From: an uncultured Pelagibacteraceae bacterium
GTDB lineage: Bacteria; Pseudomonadota; Alphaproteobacteria; Pelagibacterales; Pelagibacteraceae
Length of the DNA: 58,266 nucleotides
Reading direction: 5' to 3'
Assembly: GCA_902622795.1 (NCBI GenBank)
Contig: CACNRD010000007.1
Location: 1-58,266, forward strand
Position numbers and translations under genes: made by a program. Shown here piece by piece: positions 7,921 to 15,216 of the stretch; within the stretch, counting starts at the first letter, position 1; every line of letters starts with the position of its first letter. Under the pieces are notes generated by a model. The model had not been told where the DNA came from. It did not search any database and saw only the letters and a program-made list of their open reading frames with translations.

Positions 7921-8779
7921 CTTTTTTTACATGTTCATTTCTGTATGTGCCTTTTCATTAATGGACGTATTGGTAAAGTGGTCTAATGCATATCCTGTAG
8001 GACAAGTTTTATTTTTCAGGGGTTTTTGTGGAATAATTCCAATTTTGTTTCTTATTCCTAGAGATAGATTTTTAGATTTTTACAAAACAACAAGACCCCT
8101 TCTTCATTTTAAGAGATGTTTATCAGGTTTAATTGCTTTAGTTTCTATTTTTATAGCTTTGAGAAATTTACCATTAGCAACAGTAGTAAGCATTACATTT
8201 GCTGCACCAATTTTTACAACAATTTTCTCAATATTTTTATTGAACGAAAAAGTTGGTTTATATAGATGGCTAGCGGTCTTAGTGGGTTTTGTAGGGATAA
8301 TTGTGATTACAGAGCCAGGTTTTAGTTCTTTGAATTTTTACTACATATATCCAATAATTTTTTGTCTTGGCTTATCATATGTTGCTATAGCAATAAGAAA
8401 ATTATCTACAACAGAACCAGTATGGCTGATAAGTTTTTTCTTTTCTTTTTCAATTGCAATCTTGGGTCTTTTGTCTTTATTTCAGGGCTGGGTTATGCCC
8501 AATTTTTTAGATTTATTTTTATTATCTATGGTAGGAATTTTAGGCGGTCTTGCAAATCTATGGTTGTCACAATCATATAAATATTCTGAAGTAAGTTTAG
8601 TCACACCTCTGAAATATTTAGCTTTGGTATTTGCTATAATATTTGGATATTTTATTTGGAATGAAGTTCCAACATTGAAAACATTATTGGGAGCTTTATT
8701 AGTAATATTATCTTCATTTATAATTTTTAGAAGAGAAATGACATTGAAGAATCGACTAGCAGCTTCACAACATGAGTAA
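7898..8779 (+). CDS. DMT superfamily transporter (two EamA domains)
   Basis: The 293-residue inner-membrane protein has about ten hydrophobic segments arranged as two EamA repeats. The first repeat contains FRGFCGIIPILFLIPRDRF and LPLATVVSITFAAPIFTTIF, the second FGYFIWNEVPTLKTLLGALL. S-adenosylmethionine/drug exporters and amino acid effluxers share this fold, and no residue pattern here fixes the substrate. The ATG at 7898 is kept because a later start would cut into the first transmembrane helix. The start codon lies inside a perfect inverted repeat. The last 8 bases overlap the glycosylase gene, so the two are probably translationally coupled. Confidence 0.88.
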   Translation: MLSKNQLGFFYMFISVCAFSLMDVLVKWSNAYPVGQVLFFRGFCGIIPILFLIPRDRFLDFYKTTRPLLHFKRCLSGLIALVSIFIALRNLPLATVVSITFAAPIFTTIFSIFLLNEKVGLYRWLAVLVGFVGIIVITEPGFSSLNFYYIYPIIFCLGLSYVAIAIRKLSTTEPVWLISFFFSFSIAILGLLSLFQGWVMPNFLDLFLLSMVGILGGLANLWLSQSYKYSEVSLVTPLKYLALVFAIIFGYFIWNEVPTLKTLLGALLVILSSFIIFRREMTLKNRLAASQHE

Positions 8780-9407
8780 TTCTCCACGATACTGGAACAC
8801 AGCAAAAAAATATTTATCCAAGAAGGATAAAAAAATGTTTGCTTTGATAAAAAAGTACAAATCACCTTCAGAGACGATCTTGACCTCCAGAAAAGATGTC
8901 TTTTTCTCATTATGTAAAAGTATTATTGGCCAACAAATAAGTGTTGCTGCTGCAAATGCAGTTTTTTTAAAATTTAAAAAAAAATGCAAAAATAAAATTA
9001 CAGCCAAGATAGTAAATAAGTTAACAACCTCCCAAATTAAAAGCTGTGGTCTAAGTAGGCAGAAGGTAAAAGGAATCAAAAGTTTAGCTAAACAAGTAAT
9101 TGATAAAACATTTAATCCAAAACTTATTCCTAAAATGTCTGATGAGGAGGCGATAATTTATTTATCTGAATTGAGACAAATTGGAAGATGGTCTGCAGAA
9201 ATGATCTTATTATTTACTTACAATCGACCTAATATTTGGCCAATTCAAGATATTGGTTTATTAAGGGCGATTTCAAAAAATTATAAAAAAAAATACTTAC
9301 CACCAGAAAATTTTGTCAAATTGTTGAATAAAAAATTCTCACCTTATTGCTCAGTTGCAACTTGGTATTTATGGAGAAGTATAGATCCGGAGCCTATTCA
9401 ATACTAA
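8772..9407 (+). CDS. DNA-3-methyladenine glycosylase II (AlkA-like, HhH-GPD)
   Basis: This 211-residue base-excision-repair enzyme belongs to the helix-hairpin-helix superfamily. IIGQQISVAAANAVFLKF (about 51-68) is typical of AlkA-like proteins. The HhH element is LRQIGRWSAEMILL (134-147), and the catalytic aspartate is Asp160 in WPIQDIGL. No cysteine quartet for an iron-sulfur cluster follows, which argues against endonuclease III or MutY. It would remove alkylated purines from DNA. It overlaps the upstream transporter by 8 bases and the convergent DUF1330 gene by 14 bases. Confidence 0.88.
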   Translation: MSNSPRYWNTAKKYLSKKDKKMFALIKKYKSPSETILTSRKDVFFSLCKSIIGQQISVAAANAVFLKFKKKCKNKITAKIVNKLTTSQIKSCGLSRQKVKGIKSLAKQVIDKTFNPKLIPKMSDEEAIIYLSELRQIGRWSAEMILLFTYNRPNIWPIQDIGLLRAISKNYKKKYLPPENFVKLLNKKFSPYCSVATWYLWRSIDPEPIQY

Positions 9408-9690
9408 ATCCTTCTACTATTTGCATATGTCTGGTAGTTGTATTTTTTGCAATATTCCAACCATCTAAATATTCTTTTGAATTATGGCATTGTACAGCCT
9501 TTTCATAATTTGGAAATTCCCAGATAACGGTTCTAAAAAAATCATCCCCGTCATATGTTATGTGTTTTCCACCTCTTACAAGAGGAATTCCTCCGTAACT
9601 CATTATTATTGGAGTTACCACCTCAGCATATTTTTTTAAATTTTCTTGGTTTTCAACTTCCTTATAAACACTTATCCAGTAGGCTTTCAT
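9394..9690 (-). CDS. DUF1330 family protein
   Basis: The small 98-residue protein has a ferredoxin-like dimeric alpha-beta barrel pattern. The family marks are the N-terminal KAYWISVYKEVEN, the GGIPLVRGGKH segment, VIWEFPNYEKAVQCHNSKEY and the terminal MQIVEGF. DUF1330 members are common in alphaproteobacteria and have no agreed function. An aaggag Shine-Dalgarno-like sequence lies just upstream of the ATG. It converges with and overlaps the glycosylase gene by 14 bases and is divergent from the phosphoribosyltransferase gene. Confidence 0.85.
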   Translation of the reverse strand: MKAYWISVYKEVENQENLKKYAEVVTPIIMSYGGIPLVRGGKHITYDGDDFFRTVIWEFPNYEKAVQCHNSKEYLDGWNIAKNTTTRHMQIVEGFSIE

Positions 9691-9733
9691 GATTTCTCCT
9701 TTTTAAATTATTTTAGTTATGATAATAAATTTC

Positions 9734-10252
9734 ATGGCTGATAAATTAATTGTCTCTTTTGAAGAATATATAAAAATAGTTGAGAAATTAGCAATACAAA
9801 TTCATAAAGAATATAAACCTACGGTTCTTGTTGGTATTATGAGAGGCGCAGCACCAATATTAGATATTCTCTCAAGAATTTTAAAATTACCAATAGCTTA
9901 CATTGTAATTCAAAGTTATTCAGGAAAAGGAACGGAAGACCAGCAAGGGCAATTAATGTTTGCAAGAGAAATAAGTTCTTTAGCTGAAAACAAAGATTTT
10001 CAAAGAGTACTATTAATAGATGATCTTTCTGATACTGGATTAACTTTAAATAAGAGTATTGAATGGCTAAAAAATTATGCACAAACTAAAAATTATATTA
10101 AAGAGGTGAAAACAGCCTGTTTGTGGAAGAAAAAATCCTCAACCTTTGAACCTGACTTTTGTCCTGTTAGACTAGAGTCTGATCCTTGGATAGTTCAACC
10201 AACTGAGCATTACGAAGAATTGACTATCAGTGAAATTATTAAAAGAAATTAA
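9734..10252 (+). CDS. Purine phosphoribosyltransferase (hypoxanthine/xanthine-guanine type)
   Basis: A type I phosphoribosyltransferase of about 172 residues. The PRPP-binding loop is VLLIDDLSDTGLTL. An N-terminal VGIMRGAAPILDILSRIL segment forms the pyrophosphate-binding loop. The C-terminal DPWIVQP resembles the base-binding hood of Gpt-like enzymes. It salvages a purine base to its nucleotide. A nucleobase permease lies convergent to it across a shared terminator, which supports a purine substrate. The start is uncertain: ATG at 9719 adds MIINF, and neither start has a clear ribosome-binding site. I prefer 9734 (MADKLIVSFEEY). Xanthine versus hypoxanthine/guanine cannot be told. Confidence 0.82.
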   Translation: MADKLIVSFEEYIKIVEKLAIQIHKEYKPTVLVGIMRGAAPILDILSRILKLPIAYIVIQSYSGKGTEDQQGQLMFAREISSLAENKDFQRVLLIDDLSDTGLTLNKSIEWLKNYAQTKNYIKEVKTACLWKKKSSTFEPDFCPVRLESDPWIVQPTEHYEELTISEIIKRN

Positions 10253-10254
10253 TA

Positions 10255-10280
10255 AACAGGGCTAGATTACTAGCCCTGTT
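10255..10280. terminator. Bidirectional hairpin terminator between the phosphoribosyltransferase and purine permease genes
   Basis: A perfect 11-bp stem (AACAGGGCTAG / CTAGCCCTGTT) with an ATTA loop lies exactly between two convergent genes. Its G+C-rich core stands out in this AT-rich DNA. The tails are only moderately U-rich on either strand. Confidence 0.8.
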
Positions 10281-10289
10281 AAAGCTTGT

Positions 10290-11600
10290 TTAGCCAACTG
10301 CAAAACTTACAACACTAAGTATTGCAATCACCCATATTGCTGGAGAAGTGCTTGAAAACTTTCCAGTAAATATTTTTATTAAAGCATACGAAACAAATGC
10401 CAATGCGATACCATTACTAATACTGTAAGTTAATGGCATTGCTATCATTGCAAGAATTGCTGGAGCGGACTCCGAAATATCATTCCACTCTATATCTGTT
10501 ATATTTCTTATAAAAAGAACAGATACAAAAAGTAGAGCAGCACCATCAATTTGTTTAGGTAGACTAGTTGCAAGGGGCGCAAAAAATATACATGCCAAAA
10601 ACAACAAACCAATTACTAAAGAAGTCATTCCAGTTTTTCCACCTGCTTTAACTCCAGCACCAGACTCAACATAACTTGTTACTGTTGTTGTTCCCATCAT
10701 TGCACCAGCAACTGTTCCAACACTGTCTGATAGCATTGCCTTATTAATATCCTGAACTTTCCCATCTTTACCAACTTTTCCAGCCACATTAGCAACAGAA
10801 GTCAAGGTTCCAGCAGTATCAAAAAAATCAATGAACAATAATGTAAATATTACTGTAGACATTCCAGCTGTCATTGCAGCGGATAAATCAAATTCAAAAA
10901 GATATGTCATTGGTGGAGGTGCACTTGCAATTCCATTAAATTTTGCAAGTCCGGTTGCCCATGCAATTATACTGAATGCTAAAATACCAATTATAATATT
11001 TCCTTTTACATTCATTTTATCTAAAACAATTATTGCTATAAATGTTGCACATCCTAAAAGAACTAATGGATCACCTAAATTACCAAGCTGAACTAAAGTT
11101 ACAGGGTTATCTACAACAACTTCCATTATCTGAAGACCAATGATTGCAAGAAATAATCCTATTCCAGCACCTATTCCTAATTTTAGACTCTTTGGTATTG
11201 AGTTAATTAACCAAGCTCTAATTGGAGTAAGAGATATAATTAAGAACAATACACCTGCAACTAAGACTGCGCCCAAAGCTTCTTGTGGCGTATAGCCCAT
11301 ACCAGCACAAACGCCAAAAGCAACGAAGGCATTGATACCCATCCCTGGTGCCAGTCCAATTGGCCAAGTTTTTCCATAAAAAGCCATTATGAAACAAGCT
11401 AATGCGGTTGCTAATATTGTTGCAGTATAAACTGCGCCGAAATCAAAGAAACCTTTTTCGGGTCCGGCAAATTCTCCCGATAAGATAAATGGATTTAAAA
11501 ACATTATATATGCCATAGTCAAAAACGTTGTAGTTCCAGCTATTACTTCAGTTTTAAAATCAGTTTTGTGTTTTTTATAATTAAAATAATTGTCAAGCAT
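10290..11600 (-). CDS. NCS2/AzgA family purine permease (guanine/hypoxanthine type)
   Basis: The 436-residue, roughly 12-helix inner-membrane transporter resembles the AzgA/GhxP/PbuG branch. Diagnostic segments are the N-terminal FKTEVIAGTTTFLTMAYI, GLAPGMGINAFVAFGVC, and the second pseudo-repeat FIDFFDTAGTLTSVAN with GTTTVTSYVESGAGVKAGGKTG. It should import a purine base with protons. The start is set at 11600 because AGGAGG lies 4 bases upstream of that ATG; an in-frame ATG at 11624 lies before the Shine-Dalgarno and is unlikely. It pairs functionally with the convergent phosphoribosyltransferase. An 8-bp inverted repeat lies about 50 bases upstream. Confidence 0.93.
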   Translation of the reverse strand: MLDNYFNYKKHKTDFKTEVIAGTTTFLTMAYIMFLNPFILSGEFAGPEKGFFDFGAVYTATILATALACFIMAFYGKTWPIGLAPGMGINAFVAFGVCAGMGYTPQEALGAVLVAGVLFLIISLTPIRAWLINSIPKSLKLGIGAGIGLFLAIIGLQIMEVVVDNPVTLVQLGNLGDPLVLLGCATFIAIIVLDKMNVKGNIIIGILAFSIIAWATGLAKFNGIASAPPPMTYLFEFDLSAAMTAGMSTVIFTLLFIDFFDTAGTLTSVANVAGKVGKDGKVQDINKAMLSDSVGTVAGAMMGTTTVTSYVESGAGVKAGGKTGMTSLVIGLLFLACIFFAPLATSLPKQIDGAALLFVSVLFIRNITDIEWNDISESAPAILAMIAMPLTYSISNGIALAFVSYALIKIFTGKFSSTSPAIWVIAILSVVSFAVG

Positions 11601-11604
11601 TTGT

Positions 11605-11610
11605 CCTCCT
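11605..11610 (-). promoter_or_regulatory. Strong Shine-Dalgarno AGGAGG that fixes the permease start
   Basis: Reading leftward, AGGAGG is followed by ACAA and then ATG at 11600. Most genes in this window have no such strong site, so it decides between the two candidate starts and suggests efficient translation. Confidence 0.85.
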
Positions 11611-11650
11611 AATACTGCAGACATATTTGATTCTATTAATTATTTCTTTA

Positions 11651-11692
11651 ATAAACCTTAGTTTATTCACAACATTCAACTTAGAGGTTTAT
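11651..11692. promoter_or_regulatory. Inverted repeat upstream of the purine permease
   Basis: ATAAACCT (11651-11658) and AGGTTTAT (11685-11692) form a perfect 8-bp inverted repeat enclosing 26 bases. It sits between the permease and the divergent lipoprotein gene. It could be the closing stem of a leader RNA or a regulator site. The conserved bases of the purine riboswitch core were not found. Confidence 0.35.
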
Positions 11693-11725
11693 ATTTATGC
11701 CATAATTCGGTTTTAATAGTGAATA

Positions 11726-12031
11726 ATGCATAAATTTATATTTATTTTCACTCTTGTAATATTGTGTTTTGCGGTTAGTGGCTGTCAAACTGTTAAGGAA
11801 AAGACAGATGCTATTGTAGAAAAAGAGAACGAAAAATTGAGTGAGTTTATTGGAAAATCTGCAAGTAAACTTCAAATGGAGTTGGGAAAACCTGATGAGG
11901 ATTTTACAAATGCAAAAGGTAACTTTGAGTTTGTATACAATACAAAAAAATATTTGATACCTTGTGAAAGAAGATTTGAGATAAATTCAGAAAATATTGT
12001 TGTTGGTTTTGTATCTAACGGCTGTTTTTAA
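11726..12031 (+). CDS. Small lipoprotein, SmpA/OmlA-like
   Basis: The 101-residue protein has a 19-residue signal sequence and lipobox AVSGC (Cys20). After a short charged linker, ASKLQMELGKPDEDFTNAKGN and the strand FEFVYNTKKY recall the SmpA/OmlA (BamE-like) fold, in which a GxPxx element precedes a W/F-x-Y strand. Two cysteines (in IPCERR and the terminal NGCF) could form a disulfide. It stands alone between the permease and the heat-shock gene, with its own 3' hairpin shared with the latter. Envelope location is well supported. The fold match is weak and the function unknown. Confidence 0.72.
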   Translation: MHKFIFIFTLVILCFAVSGCQTVKEKTDAIVEKENEKLSEFIGKSASKLQMELGKPDEDFTNAKGNFEFVYNTKKYLIPCERRFEINSENIVVGFVSNGCF

Positions 12032-12037
12032 ATCAAA

Positions 12038-12062
12038 CTTGCGAGGATAAAATCCCCGCAAG
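12038..12062 (-). terminator. Hairpin terminator downstream of the small heat-shock gene
   Basis: CTTGCGAGGA and TCCCCGCAAG pair around TAAAA. On the leftward transcript all ten positions pair if one G-U is allowed, and the hairpin is followed by TTTGATTT. On the rightward transcript one A-C mismatch remains. It probably ends hsp20 transcription and may also serve the convergent lipoprotein gene. Confidence 0.7.
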
Positions 12063-12073
12063 CAAGGTTAAAC

Positions 12074-12520
12074 TTATTTAATTTCTATAAGTTTTTTCTT
12101 TTTATGTTCTGGAATAATTCTTTCACAAGATATTGTCAAAAGACCATCTTTAAGCTCAGCACTATTTACCTTTACGTCGTCAGCAATAGTGAATGATCTT
12201 GCAAATTGTCTTTGAGAAATACCTTTATGAATGATTTCTCCATCAACTTCACTGTTTTCAGATTTATTAACTTGTTTAGTTCTAACCGTTAATAAATTAT
12301 CCTCGAACTCAACCTCAACATCTTTTTTATTAAATCCAGCTAAAGCAACCTCAATTGCGTAGTTGTCCTTACCTGTTTTTCGAATGTTGTAAGGTGGGTA
12401 ATTTGACTGCATTGTCAAATTTCCGTTCCCTAACATATTTTCAAATTGATCAAACATGTCATCAAAACCAATTGAAAACGGTCTTAGTGAGTTAAATATA
12501 GATAGATCCTTACTTGTCAT
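12074..12520 (-). CDS. Small heat-shock protein, Hsp20/alpha-crystallin family (IbpA-like)
   Basis: The 148-residue ATP-independent holdase has an N-terminal arm with the IbpA-like FDDMFDQFENML segment. The alpha-crystallin domain runs from about 45 to 130 (YNIRKTGKDNYAIEVALAGF, VEVEFEDNLLTVRT, GISQRQFARSFTIADDVKV, AELKDGLLTISCERIIPE). It ends in the oligomerisation-type tail KKLIEIK. It would bind unfolding proteins and hand them to DnaK/ClpB. Regulation is visible in the DNA: a heat-shock sigma factor-type promoter about 65-90 bases upstream, and a hairpin that could mask the Shine-Dalgarno as in ROSE RNA thermometers. Confidence 0.93.
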   Translation of the reverse strand: MTSKDLSIFNSLRPFSIGFDDMFDQFENMLGNGNLTMQSNYPPYNIRKTGKDNYAIEVALAGFNKKDVEVEFEDNLLTVRTKQVNKSENSEVDGEIIHKGISQRQFARSFTIADDVKVNSAELKDGLLTISCERIIPEHKKKKLIEIK

Positions 12521-12526
12521 AATATT

Positions 12527-12543
12527 CTCCTTTGTTAAGCAAG
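12527..12543 (-). promoter_or_regulatory. Candidate ROSE-like RNA thermometer hairpin over the hsp20 Shine-Dalgarno
   Basis: On the leftward transcript the sequence is CTTGCT-TAACAA-AGGAG. TTGCT can pair with the Shine-Dalgarno AGGA leaving the G bulged, and the flanking C pairs with the final G. This is the U(U/C)GCU/anti-Shine-Dalgarno arrangement of ROSE elements found upstream of small heat-shock genes. The sequence match is seen; temperature control is inferred. Confidence 0.5.
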
Positions 12544-12582
12544 TTTATATTTAGCAAGCCCCATTAGGCGACTTACAATCGT

Positions 12583-12611
12583 TATTTAGGAATTATTTTT
12601 GATATTTCAAG
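12583..12611 (-). promoter_or_regulatory. RpoH (sigma-32)-type promoter of hsp20
   Basis: On the minus strand CTTGAAA (12611-12605) is followed after 14 bases by CCTAAATA (12590-12583). This agrees with the heat-shock consensus CTTGAAA / CCxxATxT in sequence and spacing. It gives a leader of about 55-60 bases and matches the groESL promoter in this window. Confidence 0.7.
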
Positions 12612-12620
12612 ATCAAAAAT
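12595..12620 (-). terminator. AT-rich hairpin abutting the oligopeptidase B stop, enclosing the hsp20 -35 element
   Basis: ATTTTTGAT and ATCAAAAAT form a perfect 9-bp stem starting directly after the stop codon at 12621. The 8-base loop contains the CTTGAAA of the hsp20 promoter. The stem is weak and has no U-run, so termination is only possible. Read-through from oligopeptidase B into hsp20 is the alternative. Confidence 0.4.
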
Positions 12621-14696
12621 TTAGATTTTTTTTGAAATTTTTAATGCAAACGCATAGTCGATTGCAATTTCTTCAATGGCACCATCTCGACCAGATTTAC
12701 CACCATGACCAGCATTCATTTCTGTTTTTAATAAGAGCAAATTATTATCAGTTTTATATTCTCTTAATTTTGCTGTAAATTTAGCAGGTTCATCAAACAA
12801 AACTCGATTATCGCTTAGACTAGTTGTTATTAACATGTGAGGATAATCTTTTTTTTTTATATTATTGTACGGAGCATATGAAAAAATATAATCAAAGTGT
12901 TCCTTGTTATCTTTCGCATTTCCGAATTCGTCAAACTCTCCAACCGTTAAAGGTAAAGAATGATCCAGATTTGTTGTTAAAGAGTCTACAAATGGAACAG
13001 CCATTATAATACCTAAAAATAATTCTGGAGACTGATTTACAACTGCGCCCATGAGTAATCCACCTGCCGATCCACCCATGCCAATGATTTTACCTCTAGA
13101 GGTATAATTATTATCTATTAAATACTTACCTGCATGAATATAATCCTCAAAGGTATTTTTTTTATTCGTTAGTTTTCCTTCTTTCCACCACTTCATTCCT
13201 TTTTCCATGCCACCTCTTATATGGGCAGTTGCCCAAATGATATCTCTATCTATTAAACTTAATCTTGTTGATGAAAAACTTGGGCTCATGGAGTTTCCAT
13301 AAGACCCATAACCATAAAGAAGTAAGTTTGCAGACCCATCTGTTTTTGTTTTTTTATGACGTGTAATTGTCAAAGGAACTAATCTTCCATCATGTGATTT
13401 GAACTCCACTCTTTCCACAATATAATTTTCTGTATCGTGCCCTGATGGTATCTCTTGCTCTTTAACAAGAATTTTGGATTTATTTGATAAATTATACTTA
13501 TAAACTCTCGAAGGTGTTTTAGGTGAAGAATATCCAAGATAAACTTCATCAGTGTCTCTATCTCTTTGAACAAGTGATACTCCAGGAACATATATAGTTT
13601 CATCAGAAAATATTAATTCTTGCTCAATATTTGTAGAGATATTTCTAACAAATAATTTATCTAAAGCATTAGATGTTTCAGATCTAATAATCCAATTCTT
13701 TAGAAAAGTTAGACCTCCTATTAAAACCTCTTTCTTAGGTAAAATAAAAGGTTTCCAGTTTTGTTTTTCTAAACTATCTGTAATTTCAATTTTAAAATCT
13801 TCTGCATTTTTATTTGTATGATTATAAAATTTACCATCCCATGAGTTTGTTGAGTATAGAACACCCCTATCTCTTTTCATTATAAGTTTTGGAAGGGGGT
13901 TTGACTCATCTACATTAAAATAATATTGTTCTGAGGTGTTATGATCAGATGTATTTATGAAATAATACTTTTCGTCTGAACTTAATCCAATACTAACTGT
14001 AAAAGCCTCACTTTTTTCTTCAAAAATTAACTTATCTTCATCTTTGAAATTTCCTATATCGTGTCTATAAATTTTTCTTGCTCTGTGATTTTTATCTAGT
14101 TTTGAGTAAAAGATATATTTATCATCTAAACTAAAAGTAATAACCCCAGATGTTTCTGCAATTTCTTTAGAAATAATTTTATTTGTTTTTATATCCCTTA
14201 TATAAATAGTGTAATATTCAGAACCTTTGAGGTCTAATGAATAGCCAAGATATTTATCGTTGTTACTTACCTCTAAGTCACCAACACCAAAGTACTCAGT
14301 TTTAAGTTGTTCTTTTTCCTTATCTCCATTCCAAATTTCTTCAACTTTACTTGTTCCAATTTTTTTTCTAAGTTTAATTGAATAGTTTCCTTTAGCTGTT
14401 GTTTTTGTCCAATATTCATAAGTATGATCTTTGTAAGGCAAAGACTCATCATCTAATTTTATTCTTCCCTTGATTTCGTCAAATAATTTTTTTTGTAATT
14501 TTTTAGTGTCTTTTAAATGATGCTCTGCATAAGAATTTTCCTGATCTAAATATTTTTTTACTTCAGGGTTTAATTTAGATTTATCTTTTAAAACTTCTAA
14601 GATATTTTTCTGATGGATCCAGCTATAATTATCTTCCCACTCGACATTGTGACAAGATTTTATCTCTGGTTTTTTTTTTAGATATGGTACTTTCAT
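12621..14696 (-). CDS. ptrB: Oligopeptidase B (S9A prolyl oligopeptidase family)
   Basis: The 691-residue cytoplasmic serine peptidase cleaves short peptides after Arg/Lys. The N-terminal PYLKKKPE...ENSYAEHHL region and the seven-bladed propeller are followed by the alpha/beta-hydrolase domain from about residue 440. The triad is visible: Ser543 in GMGGSAGGLLMG, Asp629 in SLSDNRV and His664 in AGHGGKSGR. Family marks ATAHIRGGMEKGMKWWKEGK and LITTSLSDNRV are intact. It is the gene upstream of hsp20 in the same direction and starts 16 bases from the divergent J-domain gene. Oligopeptidase B is favoured over prolyl oligopeptidase by length and the ENSYAEH motif. Confidence 0.93.
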   Translation of the reverse strand: MKVPYLKKKPEIKSCHNVEWEDNYSWIHQKNILEVLKDKSKLNPEVKKYLDQENSYAEHHLKDTKKLQKKLFDEIKGRIKLDDESLPYKDHTYEYWTKTTAKGNYSIKLRKKIGTSKVEEIWNGDKEKEQLKTEYFGVGDLEVSNNDKYLGYSLDLKGSEYYTIYIRDIKTNKIISKEIAETSGVITFSLDDKYIFYSKLDKNHRARKIYRHDIGNFKDEDKLIFEEKSEAFTVSIGLSSDEKYYFINTSDHNTSEQYYFNVDESNPLPKLIMKRDRGVLYSTNSWDGKFYNHTNKNAEDFKIEITDSLEKQNWKPFILPKKEVLIGGLTFLKNWIIRSETSNALDKLFVRNISTNIEQELIFSDETIYVPGVSLVQRDRDTDEVYLGYSSPKTPSRVYKYNLSNKSKILVKEQEIPSGHDTENYIVERVEFKSHDGRLVPLTITRHKKTKTDGSANLLLYGYGSYGNSMSPSFSSTRLSLIDRDIIWATAHIRGGMEKGMKWWKEGKLTNKKNTFEDYIHAGKYLIDNNYTSRGKIIGMGGSAGGLLMGAVVNQSPELFLGIIMAVPFVDSLTTNLDHSLPLTVGEFDEFGNAKDNKEHFDYIFSYAPYNNIKKKDYPHMLITTSLSDNRVLFDEPAKFTAKLREYKTDNNLLLLKTEMNAGHGGKSGRDGAIEEIAIDYAFALKISKKI

Positions 14697-14712
14697 TTGC
14701 TCTAGGAAATAT

Positions 14713-15216
14713 ATGAATATTATAATTTATACACTCTTAATTTTAATTATTTTATATTTTTTATTAAGATGGTTCTCTAATGCTGCTCTTAATAAGATGT
14801 CAAGGGGACTAAGATTACTATCAATTCTACTATTGGTGATTTTCGCAGTATTATTTGCTATTGGAGGAAAATTTTTACTAACATTACCCTTAACATTAGC
14901 AAGTCTAGCTCTTGTAAAGCTTAAAGGTTTGTCCTTAATTCAAATGCTTTCACTTTATAGACTTATTAAAACTTTAAGAAATTCTGGAAGATTTTCTTTT
15001 AACCAATCTACGAGCAATAATTCATCATCATTATCTGTTTCAGAAGCATATAAAATATTAAATTTAGATATTACAAAGAAACCTACTAAAGAAATTGTTA
15101 ATAAAGCTTATTTAAAAATTCAAAAAAAAATTCATCCTGATGTCTCTCCAGAGACTGCAAGATTATCAACTATAGTAAATGAAGCTAAAGAAATTGTTCT
15201 TCAAGATATTTCTTAA
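14713..15216 (+). CDS. Membrane-anchored J-domain protein, TIM14/Pam18-like
   Basis: The 167-residue protein has an N-terminal membrane helix (about 3-19), a second hydrophobic stretch (about 35-70), a linker, and a C-terminal J-like domain (about 108-165). The HPD tripeptide that stimulates DnaK-type ATPases is at 141-143 (KKIHPDVSPE). SEAYKILNLDITKKPTKEIVNKAYLK matches the compact J domain of mitochondrial TIM14/Pam18 better than canonical DnaJ, with no Gly/Phe or zinc regions. Alphaproteobacterial proteins of this form have been discussed as ancestors of the mitochondrial import motor. It would recruit DnaK to the membrane; the client is unknown. It converges with the glycosyltransferase gene with a 4-base overlap. 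Confidence 0.82.
   Translation: MNIIIYTLLILIILYFLLRWFSNAALNKMSRGLRLLSILLLVIFAVLFAIGGKFLLTLPLTLASLALVKLKGLSLIQMLSLYRLIKTLRNSGRFSFNQSTSNNSSSLSVSEAYKILNLDITKKPTKEIVNKAYLKIQKKIHPDVSPETARLSTIVNEAKEIVLQDIS

Noticed and set aside
8482-9079. Two minus-strand ORFs (8482-8910 and 8765-9079)
   Set aside because: Both are antisense to well-supported DMT transporter and glycosylase genes and show no recognisable motifs.
11601-11725. Purine (guanine/adenine) riboswitch ahead of the permease
   Set aside because: The conserved core bases of the three-way junction could not be found; only a simple 8-bp inverted repeat is present.
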